From: Periplaneta americana | Taxonomy: Eukaryota > Arthropoda > Insecta > Blattodea > Blattidae | Assembly: GCF_040183065.1 (NCBI RefSeq) | Contig: NC_091132.1 | Location: 87,000,606-87,064,605, forward strand | Direction: 5' to 3' | DNA length: 64,000 nt | Shown: one piece after another, positions 46,415 through 56,033 of the stretch | Layout: each line of letters starts with the position of its first letter | How positions within the stretch are numbered: position 1 is the first letter of the stretch | Position numbers and translations under genes: made by a program | The notes under the pieces: generated by a model | The model's database searches: none | What the model was told of the DNA's origin: nothing | The model's input: the letters and a program-made list of their open reading frames with translations, nothing else

Positions 46415-47394
46415 CCGGTCGAGGTGGGTTCCTCCAAGTTGGTGACCGGGGGGTGCAATGGTGGCCCTCGTGCTCTTCTTTTCGATCATTTTTCGTGTTA
46501 TCACCAACCAAACCTTTTCGCTCTCTCGTCTTTTTGATCACTCTATTTCTCTCCGCCGGCTACCATTGCATGCGGAACGCCCACCACATCATCACAGCCA
46601 TATTCACCTCTCCATCCCCGCTGTTAGTTTTCGCCACGTCCGCCACCACGACGGGATTTGTTAATGCCTGGTGAGGCTACATTATTCTTCCTCTTCTAGT
46701 TCATTATATTCATTATTAGATTAAGGTTCTTAGGTTTATAACTCCCGTCTCACCAGCGGGGATCTTTACTATCTCCGTGGTCCTGTCCCACGGTTTCGAG
46801 CGCGACTTCCAACTTGTGTGGCCCGACAGGGCGCCCAGCAACGAAGCAATAGTGGACCCTTCATACTGCCCCTATATGCAAGTTTAGGTGCCGAACCCGG
46901 ACCAGAGGTCAAGTACACTCACGTAGAGCCCCCCAGGGGGCCCGGGGCGATTTAGGCGTCCCGGTGACCGACTCCGCTCGCCGGGGCGGATATGTCGCTC
47001 CGACGTGTTACCGCTGACTGATGGGTGTCGCAGTGTAATCAACCACAAGTCCCCTGAAGCTGCGTGCGCTCTCGGATTGCTCCGGCTTTGGGAGGGTAGG
47101 TCGGAGTTAGCCGCAGTAGTCTGGCGGTTGTGTTCAGTGTAGAGTGGGGAGCCACGGGCGGTTATTCCCGTGGTAGGGGCATAAAACTGCGACACGCCTC
47201 TGGTGCAGAACTTGCCGTTAGGTATGTAATGACCAGTTTGAAGGGTAACTTGCGTGAAGTGGGTTGCTTGGGATCGGGCTGTGGGGGGGTCCCCACGGCC
47301 GGCACAGACCGCGAAGAATATCTTGGTGTCTTTTTCTTTCGCCCCCCCGGTGGCAGGCTGACGCCGACGGTTCCGTAGGGGGGGCCAGTTCAAA
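46415..47394 (+). promoter_or_regulatory. LINE-I 5' UTR (presumed internal promoter)
   Basis: A GC-rich leader, starting CCGGTCGAGGTGGG, precedes ORF1 and is unlike the AT-rich flanks. Full-length LINEs of this group usually carry an internal promoter at the very 5' end; I infer one but see no TATA box. A 169-codon open frame on the minus strand (46884-47393) overlaps it and is probably a chance result of high GC. Confidence 0.6.
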
Positions 47395-48636
47395 ATGTCC
47401 TCGCGCTCTCCTCCTCCCTCTTCATTACCGAAGAAACAAAAAGTTCAATTGAATGACGACATGGATTTGGACCCGGATAAAATTACAGTGAAAATGCCGC
47501 CTCCGAGATTTGTGAGTCTAACTATTGATGGGAATGAAAAGACGATGAAAAATCTCAGTCCCTTCTATATTAAACGCGCTCTCGACGCAATGATTGGTAA
47601 GGTTAGAAATGCTACTCGCCTTCGAAATGGAAGTCTTCTGGTTGAAACTTTAAGTCCTAAGCAAAGTGAGACCCTTCTGAAAGCGAAGTTACTTGGTTCT
47701 TATCCCATTAAAGTTGAGCGTCACTCTTCTCTCAACACCACGAGAGGAGTGATTACTACGAGCTCTTTAGAAGGTCTGTCCGATGAAGAAATCCAACTGG
47801 AGCTGGCGGAGCAGTCTGTTTCCAAGGCCTACCGTCTTTTAGGTAAGCGGGATGGACAGACTGTTCCACTTCGGACCATATTCTTGACCTTCGAAGTCTC
47901 ATCTCTCCCGGAGTTCATTCTCATAGGCTACGAGCGTGTCCCTGTTCGTGCATATGTACCGAATCCTATGCGGTGCTTCCGGTGCCAGCGATTCGGTCAT
48001 ACACAACAGAGATGTACAAATAACATCGTGTGTGCAAAGTGCGGTGAGGGCGATCATGGGGATTCCCCGTGTCCTCACAGTGTGCACTGTGTAAATTGCA
48101 ATGGGGACCACGCTTCTAGTTCTAAGGAATGTCCGAGATACATAGAAGAGAAGGATATCCAAGAACTTCGTGTCAGAGATAACATAACATTTTTCGAAGC
48201 ACGTAAGCGGTATTATGACGACCAGAAGAAAAAATCGACCACAACATATGCGTCAGTAGTCCATAAAGGTCTTAAGGGATGTGATGCCTCCACGCAAACG
48301 CCACCTCTGGACGACACCCGTCAGAGAGTAGAGATATCTACTCAAACTTATGTCGATGCTGCCACTCAAACAGCAGAGCCTGATGATGATAGCTGTGGAC
48401 TTACTATCAGACCATACAGTCCAAAGACCAGTGTACCGACGACAAAATCTACCGGTTCCACGGCGGAGAGAAAACCACGTCGTCGAAGTCCCCGATCAGA
48501 CGAGACGCCCCGCTCTCGCTCCAGGTCGGGAGAACGAAGGTCAGAAAGTGAATCCCCACAGCAGCGAAATAAGCAGTCGAGACAAAGCAGCTCTGGTGAT
48601 AAGAAAAAGAGAAAATCTCCCGTGAAACCACCATGA
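47395..48636 (+). CDS. LINE-I ORF1: Gag-like nucleic-acid-binding protein
   Basis: 413 residues, intact from the ATG at 47395 to TGA at 48634-48636. It should bind the element RNA, form ribonucleoprotein particles and chaperone target-primed reverse transcription. Residues about 35-125 form the conserved Gag-like region (SLTIDGNEKTMKNLSPFYI). Three zinc knuckles follow: C194-x2-C197-x4-H202-x4-C207, C213-x2-C216-x4-H221-x4-C226 and C232-x2-C235-x3-H239-x6-C246. Three TQT motifs at 300-302, 316-318 and 324-326 resemble dynein light chain (LC8) anchors. Residues 358-413 are rich in Arg and Ser (RSRSRSGERRSESES), ending basic. ORF2 begins 14 bp downstream in another frame, so its translation probably needs reinitiation. 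Confidence 0.93.
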   Translation: MSSRSPPPSSLPKKQKVQLNDDMDLDPDKITVKMPPPRFVSLTIDGNEKTMKNLSPFYIKRALDAMIGKVRNATRLRNGSLLVETLSPKQSETLLKAKLLGSYPIKVERHSSLNTTRGVITTSSLEGLSDEEIQLELAEQSVSKAYRLLGKRDGQTVPLRTIFLTFEVSSLPEFILIGYERVPVRAYVPNPMRCFRCQRFGHTQQRCTNNIVCAKCGEGDHGDSPCPHSVHCVNCNGDHASSSKECPRYIEEKDIQELRVRDNITFFEARKRYYDDQKKKSTTTYASVVHKGLKGCDASTQTPPLDDTRQRVEISTQTYVDAATQTAEPDDDSCGLTIRPYSPKTSVPTTKSTGSTAERKPRRRSPRSDETPRSRSRSGERRSESESPQQRNKQSRQSSSGDKKKRKSPVKPP

Positions 48637-48650
48637 TCTAAAAATTTTTG

Positions 48651-51600
48651 ATGCGTAACGACATAATTCAGTGGAATGTGAACGGAGTTCGCAGCCGATA
48701 TGCAGAATTACAGCAGCTAATCTATGATGAAGAACCCGCTATTCTATGTCTCCAAGAGACACATCTTCGGCCTGAACATTCCCTATCCATTCGTGGTTAC
48801 AGGGTTCACCGGCACGATCACCTGGCTGGAGTCAGGGCCAATGGAGGATGTGCTATCTTGGTGAAAAATAGTATCTTGTCCTCTGCAATTAACATTCAAA
48901 GCACCATTCAGAATATAGTAATCCGAATACACTTGCCTACCATAGAATTTACAATAGCTTGCGTATATCTACCACCCGACTTGGAATTAACGATACGTGA
49001 ATTACAGTTGTTTGTAGATCAGCTCCCCGCCCCATTTCTCTTGGTGGGAGATTTTAATGCCTCCCATCACCGCTGGGGTTCGATGAATGACAATGACAGA
49101 GGGCATGTAATAGTGGAGATTTGTACTCGTCTTAATCTCATTACTCTTAATACAGGAGCAGCCACACATCTTTCTCTCGCCCACGGCACCTACTCCATGA
49201 TAGATCTGTCCATTTGTAGCCCAGTTCTGTCGGCGCACATGGAGTGGTCAGTCATGGATGATCTCCATGGAAGTGACCATTTTCCTATCCGACTTCGTCT
49301 CTCTGTATCATGTCCCACGGAGTCGCGCTGGCCTAACTGGGTTATAAAAAGGGCGGATTGGACTGGATTTGCCGAGTCCCTTTCGTTTAATGACAATGAA
49401 AATGACGATGTCGACTTAATCATAGAGCACTTCTGTACAAATATCATACGGGCAGCAGAACTACATGTACCTCGTTCTTCATCAACACCAAGACGTGTCC
49501 CTGTACCTTGGTGGACAGAGGGGTGTAGAGATGCTATCCTGGCCCGTAAACGAGCTCTACGACTCTTTCAAAGGCATCCAACGGAAGAGAACTTCATCCA
49601 ATTCAAACGCTTCCGTGCCAAAGCTCGCCGCACCATTTGCGAAGCTAAGAAGGTGTCCTGGACGAAATATGTCTCTTCACTGAAAAAGAATGTCCCATCC
49701 ACAACCGTATGGGGAAAAGTCTGTAGGATAATGGGAAGACGTAATTCTGCTATTCCGGGTCTAGTACATAATGGCAATATGATAACCAATCATTTGGATA
49801 TGGCTGAGCTCCTTGTTACATCATTCACGCATATCAGTAGCTCAGTCCATTATGAACCTAGATTTTTAAGAATTAAAGAGGCTGCAGAACGAAATGACAT
49901 CTCGTTTATATCTGATAACACAGAAAACTATAATACTCCGTTCACGTTACAGGAATTACAGTCAGCACTAGACAAATCCCCTGACACATCTCCTGGCCCA
50001 GATAATATTCATAATCAAATGCTCAGAAATTTACCACCAGCTGGGAAGATATATCTTCTCTCTTTATATAATAGAATCTGGACAGAAAAATCCTTTCCAT
50101 CTCAATGGCATAAAGCCATTGTAGTTCCTGTGCAGAAACCAGGAAAGGACCCATCCCTACCTAATAGTTACAGGCCTATCTGTCTCACCAGCTGCGTGTG
50201 TAAAGTTATGGAGAGAATGGTTAGTAATCGCCTAATGTGGTTCCTGGAATCAGAAAACCTCTTGTCTAAGATCCAGTGTGGTTTTCGTAAGCGCCGATCA
50301 ACCGCAGATCACCTTGTTCGGCTGGAAGGAGCCATTAGAGACGCCTTCCTCAAGAAAGAGCACTTGGTAGCAATCTTCTTTGATCTTGAGAAAGCTTACG
50401 ACACAACATGGCGTTATGGGATCCTACGCACTATCCACAACTGGGGTCTAAGGGGAAGTCTACCTACTTTTCTGGCCAATTTTTTGGCAGAGAGGTATTT
50501 CCGTGTACGAATAGGTACCACACTTTCCAGCGAACATTTACAGGAAAATGGCGTTCCGCAGGGGTCTGTACTGAGTGTTCTTTTGTTCTCCATTGCGATT
50601 AATGGTATAGCTGCTAACATAAGTCCTCACGTAACACCTCTTCTTTATGTTGACGACTTTAGTTTGTATTACAGCTCACGATATCTGCCATCCATTGGGA
50701 GACAACTGCAGCTAGCCATCAACACTTTGTCTGAATGGGCTATATGCAATGGGTTCAAATTCTCTACTGCAAAGACGCAATGCATCCACTTTGTTAACTC
50801 CCGTGGACTTCACCCACACCCGGAGTTACGTCTCAACGGAGTAGAGTTACACTATACAGACACTGCAAAATTTCTGGGCTTAATATTTGATTCTAAATTA
50901 AGTTGGGAGGCACACATACGGGATTTAAGGCGGCGCTGTGAAAAATCTTTGAATATCTTACGCATTCTGTCAGGGGTACATTGGGGTGCAGACCGCAAAA
51001 CTCTTTTACGTATCTATCGTGCTGTTGTACGCTCAAAATTGGATTATGGTAGTTTTATTTATGGCTCGGCAAATAAGTCGAAATTGAAAATGTTAGATCC
51101 CATCCATCATCAGGGTGTAAGGCTTGCAACAGGGGCTTTCCGAACGAGTCGGATAGAGAGCCTCTACTGCGAGTCTGGGGAACCATCACTGTATCAGAGA
51201 CGTAATATGTTGTTGTGTTCCTATGGGGTAAAGCTCCGAGCCCAACCTGAGCACAACACATACAAACATTTTCATTCCATGGCTTTAGATTTCCGATACA
51301 GACGGGATCCACGGCGACCTCGTCCAGCTGGCGTCCGTTTCCGGGAGGGACTCTCAGAGCTGGACATTAGGCTGCCGAATATAAAGGTAATAGAATACCC
51401 GCCTACACCACCATGGATTATGAATCGTCCAAAATTCGACTTAAGTTTGAGCCAGTCTCTTAAGAATTTTACACCCAATTTTATTTATAGACAACGCTTT
51501 TACGAAATTTTATCTCAGCTTCCTTATAATAGTATAATTTATACTGACGGGTCCCGGGTGAATGATCGTGTGGGTTGCTCCTTCGTTGTCGACGGGCAGG

Positions 51601-52340
51601 TTTATAAATATAAACTGAGTTTGTATACCAGTGTTTTTACTGCCGAACTTTATGCTATTTACAGAGCTTTGTTATTTTTAATTCGACAACCTCGGGGTAG
51701 ATTTCTAATCTGCTCCGACTCTTTGAGTGCAATCCAGTCTCTGCAATCATATTATTGCGATGATTCTCTCATTGTACAAACCCAGGTTCTCTTCCACTCA
51801 CTCCTATCGTCGGGCTCCGATGTTGGAGTGGTGTGGGTCCCAGGCCATGTTGGAATTCCTGGTAATGAGACAGCAGACGCTGGAGCCAGAGATGCTGCTC
51901 TTAATGGCACACTGGTATACTGGCGAGAGAGGTGGCAAGATGTAGTGACTTACATAAGGAACTGTATTCGGAGAGATTGGGAAGAAAAATGGTCTGCACA
52001 AGCGGGTAACAAACTACGACCAATTAAAAATACAGTTGGAGAATGGGATTCGTCATCAAGAGCGTCACGGCGAGATGAAGTTATACTTACTCGCTTGAGG
52101 ATTGGTCACTGTCGTTTGACACATGGTCACCTATTGTCTGGCGAACCTCCACCGGAATGTGACACTTGTCATGCCCTTCTTACGGTGGAACATTTTTTAC
52201 TCCACTGTCGCAAATATGATTTGCCTCGACGCCAGTATGCAATACGTCCAACATTACGTGACGCTCTTGGCAATGATTTTAATTGTGTCAACGCAGTGTT
52301 GAGGTATTTAAGTAACACGGAACTCGACAAGGTGATCTGA
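48651..52340 (+). CDS. LINE-I ORF2: endonuclease, reverse transcriptase, RNase H
   Basis: 1,229 residues, no internal stop; ATG at 48651 chosen because it gives MRNDIIQWNVNG, the usual start of the endonuclease. The apurinic-like endonuclease (about 1-220) shows N9, E36 (LQETHL), D134/N136 (GDFNA), D185 and S208-D209-H210. It would nick target DNA. Reverse transcriptase (about 480-760) has FFDLEKAYD (D578), GVPQGS and YVDD at 666-669; residue 643 is Val where the family usually has Pro (SPLLF). RNase H (about 960-1085) has D966, E999, D1023, H1066 and D1076, so all catalytic positions are present. A C-terminal zinc motif is C1170-x2-C1173-x7-H1181-x4-C1186, followed by RPTLRDALGNDFN. Together these support target-primed reverse transcription in the nucleus. 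Clade within the I group is uncertain. Confidence 0.95.
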   Translation: MRNDIIQWNVNGVRSRYAELQQLIYDEEPAILCLQETHLRPEHSLSIRGYRVHRHDHLAGVRANGGCAILVKNSILSSAINIQSTIQNIVIRIHLPTIEFTIACVYLPPDLELTIRELQLFVDQLPAPFLLVGDFNASHHRWGSMNDNDRGHVIVEICTRLNLITLNTGAATHLSLAHGTYSMIDLSICSPVLSAHMEWSVMDDLHGSDHFPIRLRLSVSCPTESRWPNWVIKRADWTGFAESLSFNDNENDDVDLIIEHFCTNIIRAAELHVPRSSSTPRRVPVPWWTEGCRDAILARKRALRLFQRHPTEENFIQFKRFRAKARRTICEAKKVSWTKYVSSLKKNVPSTTVWGKVCRIMGRRNSAIPGLVHNGNMITNHLDMAELLVTSFTHISSSVHYEPRFLRIKEAAERNDISFISDNTENYNTPFTLQELQSALDKSPDTSPGPDNIHNQMLRNLPPAGKIYLLSLYNRIWTEKSFPSQWHKAIVVPVQKPGKDPSLPNSYRPICLTSCVCKVMERMVSNRLMWFLESENLLSKIQCGFRKRRSTADHLVRLEGAIRDAFLKKEHLVAIFFDLEKAYDTTWRYGILRTIHNWGLRGSLPTFLANFLAERYFRVRIGTTLSSEHLQENGVPQGSVLSVLLFSIAINGIAANISPHVTPLLYVDDFSLYYSSRYLPSIGRQLQLAINTLSEWAICNGFKFSTAKTQCIHFVNSRGLHPHPELRLNGVELHYTDTAKFLGLIFDSKLSWEAHIRDLRRRCEKSLNILRILSGVHWGADRKTLLRIYRAVVRSKLDYGSFIYGSANKSKLKMLDPIHHQGVRLATGAFRTSRIESLYCESGEPSLYQRRNMLLCSYGVKLRAQPEHNTYKHFHSMALDFRYRRDPRRPRPAGVRFREGLSELDIRLPNIKVIEYPPTPPWIMNRPKFDLSLSQSLKNFTPNFIYRQRFYEILSQLPYNSIIYTDGSRVNDRVGCSFVVDGQVYKYKLSLYTSVFTAELYAIYRALLFLIRQPRGRFLICSDSLSAIQSLQSYYCDDSLIVQTQVLFHSLLSSGSDVGVVWVPGHVGIPGNETADAGARDAALNGTLVYWRERWQDVVTYIRNCIRRDWEEKWSAQAGNKLRPIKNTVGEWDSSSRASRRDEVILTRLRIGHCRLTHGHLLSGEPPPECDTCHALLTVEHFLLHCRKYDLPRRQYAIRPTLRDALGNDFNCVNAVLRYLSNTELDKVI

Positions 52341-52752
52341 GTTTTAACGTCCTTTTAGCCCATTGTTATCTCTTCTCCAGACCCTTTACATCTGGAGATT
52401 ATCTTAGTTACATTTCTTTTAATACACATTATTACTCGGACCTTATACATCCGATTTTTAATGATTGTTGTTATAAAACATTGCCACATATTTCTTGTAG
52501 CAGTGTTTGTTTTATATTTTATGATTGTCTCACATTATCTTGGGACTACTACGTGTTCGTTTTAATGTAATTTATATCAGGAGTCACCTTGTCCGTCCAA
52601 TATTAGTGTGTTTTAATGTGTCAAAGTATTTCGTCAGTGTGAATTTTAGTTATACAATAATGTAATTTCACCACACAAAAAGAAAAACAATAGGCATGGG
52701 TGCAAATAGCCATCGATGCTGACGCGCCCTTCAAATTTCACTATCATCATCA
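52341..52752 (+). promoter_or_regulatory. LINE-I 3' UTR with terminal hairpin
   Basis: The UTR ends in GGGTGCAAATAGCC then GCTGACGCGCCC, a hairpin closed by a six-base stem (GGGTGC with GCGCCC, one G-T wobble). In the two fragment copies the stem is GGGCGC/GCGCCC, so the pairing is conserved. It is probably the RNA signal read by the reverse transcriptase. After it come short repeats (ATC here, CTA and TAAC elsewhere) instead of poly(A). Confidence 0.7.
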
Positions 52753-52765
52753 TCTAGAGTATGCC

Positions 52766-53637
52766 ATTAGGAAAGTCCAGGATAACAGAGAGGGTTTGGA
52801 ATTGAACGGGTTACATCAGCTGCTTGTCTATGCGGATGACGTGAATATGTTAGGAGAAAATCCACAAACGATTAGGGAAAACACGGGAATTTTATTGGAA
52901 GCAAGTAAAGAGATAGGTTTGGAAGTAAATCCCGAAAAGACAAAGTATATGACTATGTCTCGTGACGAGAATATTGTACGAAATGGAAATATAATAATTG
53001 GAAACTTATCTTTTGAAGAGGTGGAGAAGTTCAAATATCTGGGAGCAACAGTAACAAATATAAATGATACTCGGGAGGAAATTAAACACAGAATAAATAT
53101 GGGAAATGCCTGTTATTATTCGGTTGAGAAACTTTTATTATCCAGTCTGCTATCGAAAAATCTGAAAGTTAGAATTTATAAAACAGTTATATTACCGGTT
53201 GTTCTGTATGGTTGTAAAACTTGGACTCCCACTTTGAGAGAGGAACAGAGATTAAGGGTGTTTGAGAATAAGGTTCTTAGGAAAATATTTGGGGCTAAGA
53301 GGGATGAAGTTACAGGAGAATGGAGAAAGTTACACAACACAGAACTGCACGCATTGTATTCTTCACCTGACATAATTAGGAACATTAAATCCAGACGTTT
53401 GAGATGGGCAGGGCATGTAGCACGTATGGCCGAATCCAGAAATGCATATAGAGTGTTAGTTGAGAGGCCGGAGGGAAAAAAGACCTTTAGGGAGGCCGAG
53501 ACGTAGATGGGAAGATAATATTAAAATGGATTTGAGGGAGGTGGGATATGATAGAGACTGGATTAATCTTGCTCAGGATAGGGACCAATGGTGGGCTTAT
53601 GTGAGGGCGGCAATGAACATCCGGGTTCCTTAAAAGA
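52766..53637 (+). pseudogene. LINE-A reverse transcriptase, C-terminal part
   Basis: Runs in one frame from [16 protein letters not shown] through the catalytic YADD (52829-52840), [51 protein letters not shown] and [17 protein letters not shown] six-A run at 53476-53481 has one A too many compared with the copy at 11982; this shifts the frame, so the normal [19 protein letters not shown] end is read only in the next frame. The endonuclease and first RT motifs are missing through 5' truncation. RTE-like assignment rests on motif style. Confidence 0.85.
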
Positions 53638-53651
53638 TAGTAAGTAAGTAA

Positions 53652-54214
53652 GAGTTAGCAGTAGAGTAACTTGGACAAGTACTTACTACCCTTTTAACTC
53701 TACCAATGTAAACGTTAAGTCTAGTTTTCATTAGTAGAGTTAGCAACAGAGTAAACTAGAATACTTTTTAGCCGAACTACTCTACTCTACCGAATTAGGT
53801 ACAGTATCCGTTCACACGCAAAAGGAAAATAATATGTAATATCAGAGTCATAAAGTGCAAAATTTAAATCACAAAAATGAACATCAGCCATCGTCATTTT
53901 GTTGTGAGGAAGTATTTGAAAATTATTACTGAAATTTTGCTTAAGAAAGCGACTTCAGCTCTCGAGGAAGAAGAGAATAGAGCAAAGAAAATATGGATTT
54001 GAGACTGGATCAAAAGAGTGCACAGTCATGGAGCTTCTGTCCTTCTTCTGGGAGAACTTGCTGAAGAGAACGTACAGTACATGACTATAAATTGTGTTTG
54101 AGGATGACCCAGGAAAACTATGAAACACTGCTTGAGATGATCACTTAAAAAACTGTCTACAACTCAGATCACTTGATTTTTTAAGGTGGGACTAAACTGA
54201 GAAATAGGTATATA
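53652..54214. other. Unassigned
   Basis: Contains direct repeats of AGTAGAGTTAGCA-type sequence (53651-53661, 53725-53740) related to the LINE-A target site. No gene recognised. Confidence 0.45.
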
Positions 54215-55300
54215 TGCCCTAAAAATGATGCTACTGGAGCTAAATGACAGCTGTGAGCAGTATGGGATGAAGATAAATGCAAATAAGAAGAAGACCATGG
54301 TCATAGGAAGAAAAAGAAGAAAGCAAGTTTACTTTTTTTTGTTTCTTTCAAAAGAAAAAGGAGCATCTTCTGTGGATCTCTGAAAAAAGAACTAAGGAAG
54401 AGAATGGTGAAGTGCTTTGTATGAAGTGTGTAATTGTATGGGGCAGAAACATGGACATTACGACAAAGTGAAGAAAAGCGAGTAGAAGCATTTGGAATGT
54501 GGATATGGAAATGGAATGTGTGAAATGGACAGACAGAAGTTGTGTTGGAAAGAGTGGATGAAGAAAAAAAATGCTGAAACTGATGGAAGAGGAAAAGAAA
54601 TTCGCAAATCAAGCTCTCAGGTATAACTCCCTGTAAAGTTGATTTGAATAATTTTGAGGGAAAAATTGTTTCGGGGCCGGGACCTTTGGTTTAACATACC
54701 AACGCTCTACGAACTGAGCTACCCGGGAACTCTACCAGACACCGATCCAATTTTTCCCTCTATATCCACAGACCTCAAAGTGGGCTGACAGCTGTCAAGC
54801 AATCAAAGTTGAGTGCACACTAACTCTGTGTGACTTAAAATAACATGACTTAACAAGCCACCTGTAAATTATGTGTCCAGGAAGTATAAGTCACACAGAG
54901 TTAGTATGCACTCAACTTTGGTTGCTTGACAGCTGGCAGCCCACTTTGAGGTCTGTGGATATAGAGGGAAAAATTGGATCGGTGTCTGGTAGAGTTCCCT
55001 CAAAATTATTCAGGAAAAGAAATTGATTGGGTCACTGGATGAGAAGAAACTGCCTACTGAAGGATGCACTGGAAATAATGATGAACGGGAAAAGAATTCA
55101 TGGCAGAAGACGATATCAGATGATAGATGACAATGAGATATGTGGATCCTATGAGACAAAGAGGAAGGCAGAAAATAGGAAAAATTGGAGAATGCTGGAT
55201 TTGCATTGAAGTACCTGCCTTTGGGCAGAACACTGAATGAATGAATGAATGAATGAATGAATGAATGAATGAATGAATGAATGAATGAATGAATGAATGT
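54215..55300 (+). mobile_element. LINE-B 3' portion with (AATG)n tail, split by an SINE dimer
   Basis: Broken frames give LELNDSCEQYGMKINANK (palm-region RT motif), then a WIWKWN/RRMER-like segment. After the insertion come GHWMRRNCLLKDALEIM and GRRRYQMIDDNEICGSY with ETKRKAENRKNWRMLDL. The coding part ends near 55209 and the tail is (AATG)n at 55235-55299. The YADD box lies upstream of the truncation. Same family as 38282-38655 and 26460-26545. Confidence 0.82.
54603..55011. mobile_element. Inverted SINE dimer with 13-bp TSD
   Basis: A 409-bp insertion between two copies of AGGAAAAGAAATT (54590-54602 and 55012-55024). The left half is a minus-strand SINE with a tRNA-like core (54664-54742; A box TAGCTCAGTTCGTAGAGCG, anticodon arm TTGGT/ACCAA). 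The right half (54888-55011) is the same SINE in plus orientation but lacks the core: GTAGAGTTCCC joins directly to TCAAAATTATTC. The deletion ends share TTCCC. The loop holds AGCCACCTGTAAATTATGTG, which recurs at 55578-55598. Confidence 0.85.
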
Positions 55301-56031
55301 GGTATCTGAAATGATTTTGTTTTCATTACAAGTAACAAATTTTTCACTTACGAGGGAAATAAGCATTTGAAAACAGATCACAAATGTCTCGGAAAGGAGA
55401 GAATTAATCATCTGTTGATGAGGGAAATTCGTTTCTTGAATTCATTATTATCGCGACAGAATGCATAAGACTGAGAATAAGTATGAGGAAATATGAAATG
55501 TGAGTAATAAAATAAGGAACTCCTCTTGTACTGTATTTAATTGAAGTACGAGTAATGCATTAAAATAACATGGCTTAACAAGCCACCTGTAAATTATGTG
55601 TCCAGGGAGTATAAGATATTGAGCATTATTGTTTTTTATTCTTATGAACATATGGATGCACCGTTAATCGAATCCTTATTGCACTAACTTCCCACGCAGA
55701 AGACCCGAGATCAATTTCCGTCGAGCCTAAGTGTAATTTGTGGCGGACAAGAAAATTATAGGGAACAATATTATGAACATCTTCAGAGAATGAGTTGCAA
55801 TAGAATTCCAAAGAAATATTGCCTTTTCCACACCAATGGGAGACAAGGACTCAAGATCGTAAAAGATTGAAACAGTAATTTGTGAACCCGGAACGACATA
55901 AACTGTCACAGCCATGCACAACGAGAAGGAAAAGAAAGGATGGCATTGTGTCGAGGAAGGTTTTATAGTTTTCATCATTTCTTTCCTTAATTCATAGTCA
56001 CTGCATCATCGGTGCAGGAGTAAATGAGAAC
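55301..56031. other. Unassigned, with one SINE-loop repeat
   Basis: 55562-55613 repeats the 52-bp loop of the SINE dimer (TTAACAAGCCACCTGTAAAT) about 725 bp downstream in the same orientation. No gene recognised. Confidence 0.5.
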
Positions 56032-56033
56032 TA

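Larger units (their letters stand above)
46415..52752 (+). mobile_element. Full-length LINE-I retrotransposon (I/LOA/R1-type)
   Basis: A 6,338-bp element with a roughly 980-bp GC-rich 5' UTR, two intact reading frames, a 412-bp 3' UTR and a short ATC-repeat end. A perfect 13-bp duplication TCTAGAGTATGCC (46402-46414 and 52753-52765) marks both ends. The perfect TSD, intact frames and full length suggest a recent insertion. The ORF order (zinc-knuckle ORF1, then endonuclease-RT-RNase H ORF2) belongs to the I group of non-LTR elements. Two 3' fragments of the family are at 17607-18226 and 44871-45419. Confidence 0.93.
46374..53650 (+). mobile_element. 5'-truncated LINE-A copy, split by full-length LINE-I
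   Basis: The LINE-A copy consists of 46374-46414 and 52766-53650; the 6.3 kb between is LINE-I plus one TSD copy. Joined, the reading frame runs [18 protein letters not shown] without a break, then on to the YADD box. AGAGTTAGCAG at 46363-46373 and 53651-53661 is an 11-bp target duplication of the older LINE-A insertion. The 3' end is a TAAGTAAG tail, as in the other LINE-A copies. Confidence 0.88.

Noticed and set aside
46884..47393. 169-codon antisense frame over the LINE-I 5' UTR
   Set aside because: High GC makes stops rare; the translation is low-complexity with no domain, and it is absent from the family's known ORF plan.
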